DNA of 54,483 nucleotides from Halobacteriales archaeon SW_7_65_23 (GCA_003022725.1 PXSQ01000081.1:1-54483); one strand, 5' to 3'. Shown: positions 1 through 8,450, counted from the first letter of the stretch. Made by a program: numbers and translations. The notes: generated from the letters alone by a model not told the origin.

Positions 1-66
1 CCATCCCGGACGACGCAAGTAACGCAGGGAGCGAAGCGACCGAGTAACGCAGCGAGTCCCGGATGG
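1..66. repeat. Imperfect inverted repeat with internal direct repeats
   Basis: The first 11 bases and the bases at 56-66 form an inverted repeat with one mismatch (ccatcccggac against gtcccggatgg). Between them a short unit resembling gtaacgcagsgag occurs twice. No coding potential is seen. It abuts the 60-bp repeat array and may be part of the same intergenic element. Confidence 0.5.
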
Positions 67-70
67 TCGA

Positions 71-260
71 GCGGGCGGGGGCTTTCAAGACGCAAGGGAC
101 AGTGAGAACTGGAACGACTGCTCCAAGAAAGCGGGCGGGGGCTTTCAGCACGCAAGACGCCACGATAGTAGTTCGTTAAATTCCTAGAGAGCGGACGGGG
201 GCTTTCAGCACGCAAGGCACTCCGGTAGCAATCCCTCTCATTCCTAGCGAGGGGGCGGAA
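71..260. repeat. 60-bp-period direct repeat array, 3 copies plus a partial
   Basis: A unit of about 26 bases beginning gcgggcgggggctttca and ending acgcaag occurs at 71-96, 131-156 and 191-216, so the spacing is exactly 60 bases each time. A decayed fourth start is near 251. Part of the intervening sequence is also repeated: ttcctag is at 181 and 241, and a degenerate ctccaag is at 121. The 'spacers' are therefore not unique sequence, which argues for a degenerate tandem repeat rather than a CRISPR. No cas gene is in the window. Confidence 0.7.
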
Positions 261-310
261 AAATCACCAGAATATCAGCACCCACCACCCCAAAACAGCA
301 CCATCCGCTC

Positions 311-625
311 TCACCCGTCGAACCCGAACACGGACTGCAGTTCGGCTTCGATCTCGGCCTGGTACCGATCGAGCACCGCCGAAAGCGTCTCGTCGTCGAC
401 GATCACGCCGGAGAGCTCCCGGTCCTCTGGCAGTTCGACGCGGAACTCGCCGTCGCCCTCGTAGAACGGCTCGCTCTCGGCGAGCAGCTGCTGGTCGATG
501 GCGTGGACCACCTCGGAGTTGTAGGCGTCGTTCATTGTCTCGAACGCCTGGCGGTAGGCTCGCTGGAGCTCCGGGAAGTAGTGCTCGTACTTGTCCTCGA
601 ACTTCTCGGGATCGAACTCGGTCAT
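311..625 (-). CDS. Small acidic haloarchaeal protein of unknown function
   Basis: The protein has 104 residues starting at the ATG at 625 (MTEFDPEKFED). The frame stays open further upstream, but the upstream part is arginine-rich and does not look like haloarchaeal protein. The product is very acidic, predicted mostly helical, and has no membrane segment or cysteine motif. It resembles the small uncharacterised families (DUF5783 type) conserved across Halobacteria; that family assignment is from memory of the sequence style. It runs away from the repeat array and is followed on the same strand, upstream, by a short hydrophobic ORF. No function can be inferred. Confidence 0.8.
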   Translation of the reverse strand: MTEFDPEKFEDKYEHYFPELQRAYRQAFETMNDAYNSEVVHAIDQQLLAESEPFYEGDGEFRVELPEDRELSGVIVDDETLSAVLDRYQAEIEAELQSVFGFDG

Positions 626-721
626 CGGTGGAGGTAACGGACCGACCGGCAAATCCCTATTGCTTCGGCTCCAGCAGCGTCGGACGGAGACATCCCCTCC
701 TCGATCCGGCACTGTCAGCCA

Positions 722-838
722 CTATTTCGAGGGGTTCTGGCTCTGCTTTTGCGGGAGGTAGATCGTGATGTAGCTGACGAACACGACGCCGAGCACGCCG
801 CCGGCGACGAGCCAGTAGACGATGTCGACGGCACGCAA
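722..838 (-). CDS. Possible 38-residue single-helix membrane peptide
   Basis: The end of a long arginine-rich frame turns sharply hydrophobic. From a TTG at 838 the peptide reads 38 residues with one membrane helix (IVYWLVAGGVLGVVFVSYIT) and a short polar tail. The composition contrasts with the spurious upstream frame, which is why I believe only this part is real. There is no ATG, so the start could lie somewhat further upstream. It sits about 100 bases upstream of the 104-residue acidic protein on the same strand. Function is unknown. Confidence 0.4.
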   Translation of the reverse strand: MRAVDIVYWLVAGGVLGVVFVSYITIYLPQKQSQNPSK

Positions 839-1081
839 CGCCGACAGGAGCGCAGTGAGGCCTGGCTGGCCGTCGACCGCGGCTACGTACTCCCTCGTCC
901 CCGGCCGACTTACCCTTTTCTCCGCGTCTGCCCGCTCTCGCCCGCTCCGGCCTCCGTTCGTCCGGCTTCCGGCGCCCGGCCGGAACCAACAGGTTGGGGA
1001 AACACATTCAGGGGTCGCCGCTGAAACGGGTGGTATGCAGTCCGACCTGGCGCACGCTCGACACTCCGGGGTGGCAGCGCG

Positions 1082-1795
1082 ATGGTGATTGATCCGAGCG
1101 TCGACTCGCCGGCGTTTCTCGCACTGCTCGGCGTGCACATCCTCGCCGGACTCGTCGCGCTGGGTGCCGGACTCGTCGCGATCACGACGACGAAAGGCGG
1201 CCGACGACACAACGCAGCCGGCAGGCTGTACGTGCTGACGATGGTGGGCGTCGTCGTGACCGCTGTCCCGCTCGCGATCTGGGTGGGGAACTGGTTTCTG
1301 CTTGCGATCGCGGTGTTCAGCGGCTACCTGGTGTTCGGCGGCTACCGGGTGATCCAGCGCCGGCGAGCCGGCCTCACCGACCCGACGGTCCGCGACTACG
1401 CCGGCCACGGGACGATGCTCGCGGCCGGGGCGACCATGATCGCCGGCGGCGGCTGGCAACTCCTGCGCGGGCCCGTCGGCCTGGCACCCGCGCTCGTCGT
1501 GTTCGGCGCTATCGGCTGTAGCCTCGCGGCCGTCGCGTTGCGAGAGACGCGCCAGCCGCCCGCCGAGCAGCCACCCTGGGTCGGCACCCACATCACGTTC
1601 ATGGGCGGCGGGTACATCGCGACCGTCACCGCGACCGTCACGGTCAACCTCACTATGCTCCCGCCGCTTGTCCGCTGGCTCGGCCCGACGGCGGTCGGCG
1701 TCCCGCTGATCGTCTACGCCACGCGCACCTACGTCCCGCGGTTCAGCCGGCCCGACCGGACGGACGACAGCGGGCCCGACCCGACAGATCAGTGA
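1082..1795 (+). CDS. DUF2306-like multi-pass membrane protein
   Basis: The product has 237 residues with about six or seven hydrophobic helices. It has the arrangement seen in DUF2306-type proteins: an N-terminal helix beginning near His-Ile-Leu-Ala-Gly, then a short loop containing RRHNAAGRLYV, where the His and Gly-Arg-Leu-Tyr pattern is typical, then several more helices and a charged tail. The ATG at 1082 gives the first helix within 15 residues. The family has no settled function. Its stop overlaps by 7 bases the stop of the convergent regulator gene, so the two may share a termination region. The family call is moderate; the membrane character is clear. Confidence 0.7.
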   Translation: MVIDPSVDSPAFLALLGVHILAGLVALGAGLVAITTTKGGRRHNAAGRLYVLTMVGVVVTAVPLAIWVGNWFLLAIAVFSGYLVFGGYRVIQRRRAGLTDPTVRDYAGHGTMLAAGATMIAGGGWQLLRGPVGLAPALVVFGAIGCSLAAVALRETRQPPAEQPPWVGTHITFMGGGYIATVTATVTVNLTMLPPLVRWLGPTAVGVPLIVYATRTYVPRFSRPDRTDDSGPDPTDQ

Positions 1796-2346
1796 CCGCG
1801 CTCGCGAGCCGCCGGCTTCTCGGGTCGCGGGAGGTCCTCGATCGCGGGATCGATCGCGAGGTACTCCTCGACAGCCCGGAGCGCGTTCGTCGCGGTCACA
1901 CCGTCGTGCTGGCCGATGCCCAGCACCGCCCCGACGTCCCGGCTCCGGAGCGTCCCGGCCTGGATCTGTGGCCAGCACTTGACGGCCTGTGCGAGCGCGA
2001 GCGCGCCGTGGCGCCGGACGAGCTTCCGGACGGCGTAGTTCTCGAGCTGGACGGCCATGACTGCCGCGACGCCGGGCGTGACGTGGACTCCCTCGACGAC
2101 GTCGTGGATCGGCTCGGTCTCGTAGCCCTCCCCCGTCTCGTGTACGAGGCCGTGGGCGTGCAGGCGGTCCACCGCGAACCGCGCCTGGCGTTCGTTCTGG
2201 CCGACGGCCTCGACGTACGTGGCGACCGTCGCCGGGCCGTGTCTGAACAGCCACGCGTACGCGTGGCAGGCGTCCGGTTCGTCGAGCAGGAACGCAGCCG
2301 GCGAGCGGGTCCGGTCTGATCGGAGATCGGCGTTTCCGAGCGACAT
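1789..2346 (-). CDS. Winged-helix DNA-binding protein, probable regulator
   Basis: The product has 185 residues from the ATG at 2346 (MSLGNADLRS). Residues about 20-85 look like a winged helix: a helix, a TYVEAVGQNERQARFAVDRL recognition region, then a His-Gly-Leu-Val turn and wing. The second half is helical and ends with a conserved-looking ATNALRAVEEYLAID segment. Many haloarchaeal genomes carry such regulators next to small membrane proteins. It is convergent with the DUF2306-like gene and divergent from the DoxX-like gene, about 160 bases apart, so it could control either or itself. No ligand-binding motif is recognised. Confidence 0.7.
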   Translation of the reverse strand: MSLGNADLRSDRTRSPAAFLLDEPDACHAYAWLFRHGPATVATYVEAVGQNERQARFAVDRLHAHGLVHETGEGYETEPIHDVVEGVHVTPGVAAVMAVQLENYAVRKLVRRHGALALAQAVKCWPQIQAGTLRSRDVGAVLGIGQHDGVTATNALRAVEEYLAIDPAIEDLPRPEKPAARERGH

Positions 2347-2471
2347 GCACCTCGCTCTTCGACTGGAGGGTGTTAACTCTTTCATCCGACTCGGCAGATT
2401 CGCGGCCGCGGTTCGTGCCCGGCGCTGCCCCTGCCGGTACAGCACCAGCGTAAAACTGCCCTGACACCAGG

Positions 2472-2480
2472 CTTTATGTC
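2472..2480 (+). promoter_or_regulatory. Putative TATA box of the DoxX-like gene
   Basis: An AT-rich ctttatgtc lies about 30 bases before the ATG at 2508 in otherwise GC-rich sequence. That spacing fits a short-leader archaeal promoter. Confidence 0.4.
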
Positions 2481-2507
2481 CAGTGTTGACATTCACCCAA
2501 CGAACGG

Positions 2508-2975
2508 ATGGTCCCAGATCAACTCCCCGAACAGCTCCGGTCGTACCAGGAGCAGTTCAACGAGATCGACGCGGCGATCGCCGGGGCGATGGACCGGTGG
2601 AGCATCCCCGTGTTGCGGGTCGCAGTCTCGGTCGTCTTCATCTGGTTCGGGGCGCTGAAGGTGTTCGACGTCAGCCCGGCGGCCGACCTCGTCTCGCGGA
2701 CGGTGTACTTCTTCCCGCCGGAAGTGTTCGTCCCGATCCTGGGGGTCTGGGAGGTTGTGATCGGGATCTGTCTGCTGTACCGCCCGCTGATCCGGCTCGG
2801 GATCTTCCTGCTGTTCCTGCAGCTTCCCGGCACCTTCCTGCCGGTGATCCTCCTCCCAGAGGTCGTGTTCCAGACGTTCCCCCACGCCCTGACGGTCGAG
2901 GGGCAGTACATCGCCAAGAACCTGGTTATTATCGGCGCTGCGCTGGTCATCGGCGGCAGCGTCCGTAGCGAGTAG
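2508..2975 (+). CDS. DoxX-family membrane protein
   Basis: The product has 155 residues. A soluble N-terminal helix (about residues 1-30) is followed by four membrane helices: VLRVAVSVVFIWFGALKVF, then a stretch around FVPILGVWEVVIGI, then FLLFLQLPGTFLPVIL, and finally NLVIIGAALVIGG. The WFGALKVF and GxWE-V-IG motifs are characteristic of DoxX/DoxD-like and related four-helix proteins. The family is associated with quinone or thiol redox at the membrane in some organisms, but this member has no cysteines. It is convergent with the RecJ-like gene, with 29 bases between stops. Confidence 0.75.
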   Translation: MVPDQLPEQLRSYQEQFNEIDAAIAGAMDRWSIPVLRVAVSVVFIWFGALKVFDVSPAADLVSRTVYFFPPEVFVPILGVWEVVIGICLLYRPLIRLGIFLLFLQLPGTFLPVILLPEVVFQTFPHALTVEGQYIAKNLVIIGAALVIGGSVRSE

Positions 2976-3004
2976 CTGCCGGTCCACCCGCGACGGCTGG
3001 GGTG

Positions 3005-4432
3005 TCACCCCTCCAGCTGCTCGGCGACGAGGGCGTCGGCTTCCGCGACGAAGGACTCCTCCTCCCCGGCGGGGATCGTCGCGCCGGCGGCGATGTCGTG
3101 GCCGCCGCCGTCGCCGCCGACCGCCCGCGATGCCTCGCCCATCACCGCCGAGAGGTCCAGCCCCTGCCCGACGAGCCGGCCGGTCCCGCGCGAGGACACC
3201 TTCGTCTCCTCGTCGTTCTTGCGGGCGAACGCGAGGATCGGCCGGTCGGGATCGACGCCGTCGACGCCCAGGGCCATCCCCGCGACGATGCCGACGATGG
3301 TCTCCCGGATCTCCTCGCCGGCGTCGAACCACTGGACGTACTCCTCGCGCTCGACGCCGGCCCGTTTGACCGTTTCCAGCCCCTCCGAGAGGTTCCGCCG
3401 GTGGTTCGCAAGCAGCCGCCGCGCGCGGTCGAACGCCGCCTCGCGGTCGCCGAGACAGACCGCCAGCCCGACATCGGCCCGTTCGTAGCGGGCCGTCGCG
3501 TTCAGCAGCGTCGAGAACTCGCTGGCGTCCCGCAGCTCCGTCCCCGGCTGCTCGCGCGTGAGCGTGTACGTCGTCCCGACGAGGCGCTCGGCCTTGTTCG
3601 CGGGCACGCCGCGCGTGATCGCCCGCTGGAGCAGCGCGCTCGCGACTGTCCGTTTCTCCTCATCGGAGAGGTCGACCCAGCGCCGCCAGTCGCCGCTGGC
3701 CTGCAGCTCCACCGGCAGGTCCTGCAGGAACGAAACCGCCCCCTGCTCGTCGTTGGTGATCCCCGGGATCCGGACCTCGCTTGCGTACTCAAGCAGCTTC
3801 GGCAGCGGTCGCGTCTGCTTGCCGTACAGCGCCAGGTCGGTCCCCTCCTTGAGGACGCCCGCCTCCGCACCCTCCTCGACGATTGCCCGGTTGGCGCCGA
3901 CGAGTTTGCCGTCGACTGCCTGCATGTCGCCGACGGCGCCGACGACCGCCAGCGCCGCCAGATCGCGGTTGTCGGACTCGGACTCCCCGTCGTCGGCGGC
4001 TGCGAGCGCTCGCGCGAGTACGTACGTCGCGCCGGCGCCCGACAGCTCCGACGCGCCGTCGATCCCCTCCAGTAGCGGGTTGAGGTGGGACTCGGTCGTC
4101 GCCTCCGCGGGCTGGTGGTGGTCCGCGATCACCGGCTCGAAGTCGCCGGCGTCCTCGTGGGCCGCGATGGCGTCGAGCTGGCCGCTCCCGAAGTCGGTGA
4201 ACAGCACCGTACCGAACTCGCGGGCAGCGAGGTCGGCGATCTCGGCGTCGTCGAGCTGCTTTTTGAAACACACCTCGTGGGTGATGCCCGCCCGCGCCAG
4301 CCCCGTCGACGCGATCGCAGCGCTGGTCAGCCCGTCGGCGTCGATGTGTGAGGCGAGCAGGACGGCGTCAGCCTCGCGCAACCGGCGAGCGCAGGCCGCC
4401 GCACGCGCGTCGAGTTCCGGTACCGGTCCCAT
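3005..4432 (-). CDS. RecJ-like DHH-family phosphoesterase
   Basis: This 475-residue protein has the full DHH-superfamily layout. Motif I is HIDADG at residues 29-34, motif II is an Asp in LFTDFGSG near 80, and the DHH triad is at 104-106. A further Asp lies in VGAVGDMQ. The C-terminal DHHA1 domain ends with GGDGGGHDIAAGATIP. These residues bind two metal ions in family enzymes that hydrolyse phosphodiester bonds, either as single-strand exonucleases (RecJ, archaeal GAN) or as nanoRNases. Haloarchaea carry several paralogues, and the sequence alone does not tell which role this one has. The ATG at 4432 follows an AT-poor upstream region, so no promoter is evident. Confidence 0.88.
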   Translation of the reverse strand: MGPVPELDARAAACARRLREADAVLLASHIDADGLTSAAIASTGLARAGITHEVCFKKQLDDAEIADLAAREFGTVLFTDFGSGQLDAIAAHEDAGDFEPVIADHHQPAEATTESHLNPLLEGIDGASELSGAGATYVLARALAAADDGESESDNRDLAALAVVGAVGDMQAVDGKLVGANRAIVEEGAEAGVLKEGTDLALYGKQTRPLPKLLEYASEVRIPGITNDEQGAVSFLQDLPVELQASGDWRRWVDLSDEEKRTVASALLQRAITRGVPANKAERLVGTTYTLTREQPGTELRDASEFSTLLNATARYERADVGLAVCLGDREAAFDRARRLLANHRRNLSEGLETVKRAGVEREEYVQWFDAGEEIRETIVGIVAGMALGVDGVDPDRPILAFARKNDEETKVSSRGTGRLVGQGLDLSAVMGEASRAVGGDGGGHDIAAGATIPAGEEESFVAEADALVAEQLEG

Positions 4433-4582
4433 TATCTGGCGTTGGCGCGGCTTCCGACTTAAGTTTCCGGACCGACGACCGCCACCCGCGGGAAACCGGC
4501 TGTCAGCGGCGCCGCATGGCGACTGCCGGCGGGGAAATCCGACACCACAATTCTACTCTCTGCGCACGCGTCCGCGAATCAG

Positions 4583-4693
4583 TTACGGATTCTCTTGCTT
4601 GAGCTCTTTTTTCTCCTGCTCAAGTTGATCAACACGATCTTCGAGAGCAGTGAGTCGTTCAAGCAGTTGCTCCACTTTCTCGTCAGTGACCAT
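4583..4693 (-). CDS. 36-residue coiled-coil micropeptide
   Basis: A clean ATG-to-TAA frame encodes 36 residues (MVTDEKVEQLLERLTALEDR and onward). Leucine/valine heptads are spaced as in a parallel coiled coil and Glu/Lys is abundant. Codon use is more AT-rich than in the neighbours. Similar heptad segments form the N-termini of some haloarchaeal transposases, so this may be a remnant rather than an independent gene. A strong nested hairpin (4710-4780) lies just upstream of its start. Confidence 0.45.
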   Translation of the reverse strand: MVTDEKVEQLLERLTALEDRVDQLEQEKKELKQENP

Positions 4694-4709
4694 CGTAACT
4701 CCCCTCGAC

Positions 4710-4780
4710 CAGTGCAGACGACGCGGGACGGTCTCCCAGCCGGAGACCGTCCCTCGGAGAACACCCTGTCGTCTGCATTG
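4710..4780. other. Nested perfect hairpin (two concentric inverted repeats)
   Basis: The inner stem gggacggtctcc (4725-4736) pairs perfectly with ggagaccgtccc (4742-4753) over a 5-base loop. An outer arm at 4710-4722 pairs with 4768-4780 with one mismatch. The result is an interrupted stem of 25 base pairs. It lies between the coiled-coil micropeptide and the TFB gene. It could be the end of a vanished insertion element, a structured RNA or an operator. Confidence 0.6.
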
Positions 4781-4847
4781 CTCTACCGTCAGGTCAGGAG
4801 CAACTTACGAGAGAGTGGCGAAATCGTTGTGGGGCTAAACACGTACC

Positions 4848-4892
4848 AGTTACTTATATCGGTATAAATTATTTGGTCAGAAAAATTTATTC
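4848..4892. promoter_or_regulatory. AT-rich promoter region between micropeptide and TFB genes
   Basis: Within about 45 bases there are two TATA-like runs on the plus strand (acttatatcggtataaat and aaaaatttattca), the most AT-rich stretch nearby. On the minus strand the same segment reads tttataccgatataag. It probably holds the promoter for one or both divergent genes; the TFB ATG is 80-110 bases further on, so that mRNA would have a leader. Confidence 0.4.
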
Positions 4893-4971
4893 AATTCCGC
4901 ACTCAGCATTAGATGCGAACGACAGCGTGACAGGTACGGGGGGTACTGCCCGGCCACGACCAGAGGTATCC

Positions 4972-5792
4972 ATGCGCGCAGACACTGCCAGCAACACGAC
5001 CAGGTGTACCGAATGTGGGGGCAAGGTGCGGACGATCGGAGCCGAGGAGGTGTGCAACCGGTGTGGGCTCGTGCTCGCCGAGCAGGGGATCGACCACGGG
5101 CCCGAGTGGCGGTCGCTCGACGACGAGGTCGACCGGCGGGCGAGCGGTCGACGGTCGACGCCCGATCGCGCCAGCTCTTCCGGATGCGCCGCCAGCATAG
5201 GCGTGCCCAGATCGGATCCAAGCGCGAGCGCAACAGGGTGTACGCGTTCACCGAGATCCAGCGGCTGACCGGCGCGCTGGGGCTCCCCCGGTCGCTCGAC
5301 GAGGGGGCGTGTGCGCTGTTCGAGTCCGCCCAGCGCGAGGAACTGCTGTACGGACGGACAATCGAGGGATTCGCCGCAGCGGCGGTGTACGCGACCTGCC
5401 GGGCGCGCTCGATCGCGCGAACCATGGAGGAGATCAGCGCTGTCGCAAAGGCGGACAGACGCGAACTCAAGACAGCCTACGACGCACTGAACCGCGATCT
5501 CGGCCTCAGCGTCGGGCCGGTCGATCCGGCCGAGTTCCTGCCGCGGTACGCGTCACGGCTCGATCTCGAGCCCGCTGTCGAGCGCAGAGCTCACGAGTAC
5601 GCCACGGCGCTACACGAACACGGCAAACTGTGTGGCAAGAAACCCAGCGGCGTCGCGGCCGCCTGTCTCTACAGAGCGGCCGCCGACCTGGAGGTGACAC
5701 TCACCCAGCAAAACGCCGCCGACGTCGCGAACGTCTCCCGGATGACGATCCGCTCGACGGTCGAGCAACTCGACTCGCTCCCGTCGGCGTAG
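4972..5792 (+). pseudogene. tfb: Transcription factor B (TFB)-like gene, frameshifted
   Basis: The first frame from the ATG at 4972 gives the TFB zinc ribbon (CTECGGKV...EVCNRCGLV, C-x2-C...C-x2-C) and the GPEWRSLDD segment that follows it in TFBs. Between about 5140 and 5165 the reading must change frame. From there to 5792 the other frame gives both cyclin-like core repeats (RVYAFTEIQRLTGALGLP...RTIEGFAAAAVYATCR, then KPSGVAAACLYRAA...VSRMTIRSTVEQL). Roughly 30 residues of the usual B-reader/linker are also missing at the junction, where cggtcgac is tandemly repeated. TFB recruits RNA polymerase to TATA-bound TBP, and haloarchaea carry many paralogues. It is either a decayed paralogue or a sequence error. 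Confidence 0.8.
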
Positions 5793-6101
5793 TACCTCGG
5801 AGAAGAAATTGAAGAACTCGTAGATGCAGGAAGTCCCCGGCTGTCATCGGCGGCGGAGCCGCCGATTGCTCGGGAAGCTCCGCTTCCCGGTGCTCGACTC
5901 GGGGGCACCGGCAGATTCCCTTCGGTCGTCTGCCGAGGTCACGCTTGCTTCGCTCGCGTGACCCTCGCTGCGCGCTTCGCTCTCCGCCTGGCGAACGAAG
6001 CGTAGCGAAGTGAGCGCAGTTGAGCGACCTGGGGCGTTCTCTGTCTCGGACCTGCTGTTTCATCTCTCCCAGATTCCTCAATAGCTTCTGTGAATTACCA
6101 G
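5793..6101. other. Non-coding convergent intergenic region with three stem-loops
   Basis: Three strong hairpins lie in a row: 5846-5866 (9-bp stem, 3-base loop), 5871-5889 (8-bp stem, 3-base loop) and 5937-5963 (8-bp stem). They are followed by loosely palindromic gcttcgct/agcgaag sequence to about 6016. No gene is seen. It sits between the 3' ends of the TFB-like gene and the GLUG protein gene, so bidirectional termination is plausible. A mobile-element end or structured RNA is another possibility. Confidence 0.5.
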
Positions 6102-8411
6102 TTATTCGCGGTTCGAGCCCCGCCGCAGCGTCAGCGACGGCGGGGCACCGTCGTCGGTCCCGCCGTTCTCGTCACCGTTGCCGTCGTCCTCGACGCTCGC
6201 TGACTCGGACTGTTCGTCGCCGTCGACGCGCGCGCTGTACGTGATCGACTCCGCGTCAGCGACGGGTGCAGTCGCGGTGACCTCGGTCGTCTCGCCGCCG
6301 GCGAGCGACACCGTCTCTGTGGCGACAGTCTCGCCGCCGACGGTGATCTCCAGCTGGGTCGTCCCCTCCATCTCACCGGTGTTTTCGACGGTTGCGGTGA
6401 TTTCGATCGTCCCGCCAGCCTCGACCGACTCCGGGCCGTCGAGCGCCGCGACGCTGAACGACGCGGGAGCAACGACGTCAGTCGTGGCACGCTCACTGGA
6501 GTCACGGTACGCGACAGTGTGTTCGACGGACTCTCCGGCCGAATCCGGCGCGGTTTCGGTGAATGTGACCGTCGAACTCCCGGGTTCGAGAGTCACGACC
6601 CGCTCCTGTTCGTCGTCGCCGACCGCATATGTGATCGCGATAGCCAGCTCGACGTCGACCTCGTTCTCGAAGGACGCCTCGATCTCGTACACCTCGCCGG
6701 CAGTGACGGCGTCAGGTGCGGTGACGTCGTTCAGCGTGACGGCCGTCCCGTAGACGACCGTGAGCGCTCCGACGTCGGTCTCGCCGACGCTGACATCGTA
6801 CTCGCCGGGGCCCTCGTCGACGTTCCAGCCGAGGGTGACCGTCTCCTCGTCGTCGGCCGCGACCGTCACCGTTTCGTTGACGACTTCCTCGCCCTCGACA
6901 GTCACCGCGACGGGGGCGGAGCCGGGGACGTCACCGGGGTTCTCGAGTGTCGCCACGACGGCCGCCCCGGAGCCCGAGACGGTGCCCTCGGCGGCGAGGG
7001 TGGCGTTGACCAGCGAGACCGCCGCCGGCGCCTGCACCGCGATCGTCGCGCTGTCGCTGAACTCGCCGACGGAGGCCGTCACGTCCGTCTCGCCGGCGGC
7101 CCGCGCTTCGATGCGGCCCTCCTCGACAGTCGCCACGCTGGTATCGACGTCGTAGCTCGCCGTTTCCGACGCGGTCACCGTCCGTCCGTCGTTGAGGTCG
7201 ACCGTGACGGTTGCCCGCGTCACGTTCCCGGCGACGACCGGCGAGTCGGCGATCGCCAGTTCTGCGCCACGGAGCTGCCAGTCGAACACCGGGTAGCTGT
7301 CGGTGGCCGTCCAGGTCGCCTCGTCGTAGAAGTCATGCTCTGTGGCTGCGAGGCCGGTCAGCTCGTCCGTGGACGCACCCTGGATCGCGGCGGAGCCGCC
7401 GCCGATCCCGTTTTCCTGGCCAGTGGCGTCCCTGTCCCAGGGAAGATCCGACGGCGATGGGCCCCCGAGTCGCCCGATGACCCCGCCGACGTTGAACGTG
7501 CCCTCGACCGGCCCGGCGGCAAACGAACTGCTCGCGTCGACCTGGAGGTGGCCGACCAGCCCGCCGACGTTCCCGTTGCCGTCCACGTGACCCGTCGCGT
7601 ACGTCGTTTCGATCAATTCGTCGCCGGCGTCCGGCCACGAATACCCGACGAGTCCGCCCACGCTGTTCTCCCCGGAGACGTTTCCGGTGGCGTAGGAGTT
7701 CGTAACCGTCCCGTGGAGCGTCCCGATCAACCCGCCGACGTTTCGCGTACCGCTGACGGCCTCTACCGCGTACGACCCGGTGACGTCACCGCCGTTGTCA
7801 CCGACGAGCCCGCCGACCGCCTCCGTCCCGCTGACGGTCGCCCGGGACGTGCTTTCGGTGACCGTCCCGTCGTTGACCCCGGCGACGCCGCCGACTGCGT
7901 TCCCGCCCGAGACTTCGCCGCTCACCGAGACGTTCCGGATCGTTCCCTCGTTGGCGCCGACTACGACGGCCGTGTGCCGAACGCCGTCGATCTCCGCTGC
8001 CTCGAACGCGACGTTCTCGACGACGCCGGTTGACTTCCCGATCACCGCCTCGTTCTCGGACGACCGATCGATCGTCAGCCCGCGGATAGTGTGCCCCTGT
8101 CCGTCGAGCGACCCGGTGAAGCTGGTAGCGACCCCGGGTCCGGCAGTCCCGATCGGCTCGAAGCCGTCGCCCCCGTTCCAGTCGCCCGTCTCACTGGCGT
8201 CGATGTCGTTGCCGAGCTCGTAGTGTGCGTCGAGATCGTCCTCCATTGCCTGTAACTCCTCGGCGTCTGTGATCACGTAGGGATCGTCCGCAGTCCCCGA
8301 CCCCTCCATCTCCTGGAGCGTCGACCCGCCGGTAACTATCCCCATTCCGGCGGCGACGAACCCCAGCGCAAACAGACACCCCAGAACGACCGTCGCGGTA
8401 GTTCTTGCCAT
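6102..8411 (-). CDS. Secreted surface protein with GLUG repeats and CARDB-like domains
   Basis: This 769-residue protein starts with a hydrophobic signal segment (VVLGCLFALGFVAAGMGIV). A SGTADDPYVIT motif typical of extracellular adhesin-like proteins follows near residue 38. Residues about 130-330 hold at least five GLUG-type repeats (VGGLVG-x-N/T...SYATG-V-G). Next come a BIG2-like Ig domain (DGRTVTASETASYDV) and three CARDB-like domains at roughly 465-545, 550-635 and 640-720. The C-terminus is a low-complexity Asp/Gly/Asn stretch and then SLTLRRGSNRE. I see no PGF-CTERM, sortase signal or membrane anchor, so it is either released or its end has been altered. Such proteins mediate surface attachment; the ligand is unknown. 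Confidence 0.85.
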   Translation of the reverse strand: MARTTATVVLGCLFALGFVAAGMGIVTGGSTLQEMEGSGTADDPYVITDAEELQAMEDDLDAHYELGNDIDASETGDWNGGDGFEPIGTAGPGVATSFTGSLDGQGHTIRGLTIDRSSENEAVIGKSTGVVENVAFEAAEIDGVRHTAVVVGANEGTIRNVSVSGEVSGGNAVGGVAGVNDGTVTESTSRATVSGTEAVGGLVGDNGGDVTGSYAVEAVSGTRNVGGLIGTLHGTVTNSYATGNVSGENSVGGLVGYSWPDAGDELIETTYATGHVDGNGNVGGLVGHLQVDASSSFAAGPVEGTFNVGGVIGRLGGPSPSDLPWDRDATGQENGIGGGSAAIQGASTDELTGLAATEHDFYDEATWTATDSYPVFDWQLRGAELAIADSPVVAGNVTRATVTVDLNDGRTVTASETASYDVDTSVATVEEGRIEARAAGETDVTASVGEFSDSATIAVQAPAAVSLVNATLAAEGTVSGSGAAVVATLENPGDVPGSAPVAVTVEGEEVVNETVTVAADDEETVTLGWNVDEGPGEYDVSVGETDVGALTVVYGTAVTLNDVTAPDAVTAGEVYEIEASFENEVDVELAIAITYAVGDDEQERVVTLEPGSSTVTFTETAPDSAGESVEHTVAYRDSSERATTDVVAPASFSVAALDGPESVEAGGTIEITATVENTGEMEGTTQLEITVGGETVATETVSLAGGETTEVTATAPVADAESITYSARVDGDEQSESASVEDDGNGDENGGTDDGAPPSLTLRRGSNRE

Positions 8412-8450
8412 TTCACCACCAAGTGAGGGCGGTGTGGCTAAAAACTCCGT

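Noticed and set aside
71-260. CRISPR array
   Set aside because: Only three and a half repeats, spacers share sequence with each other, repeat is unlike known haloarchaeal CRISPR repeats, and no cas genes are present.
722-2467. 581-residue minus-strand ORF
   Set aside because: Arginine/proline-rich antisense frame across two better genes; only its last ~38 residues look like real protein.
4972-5268. Short stand-alone zinc-ribbon protein instead of a broken TFB
   Set aside because: The downstream frame gives both TFB core repeats in the right order immediately after the ribbon, so one frameshifted TFB gene explains the region better.
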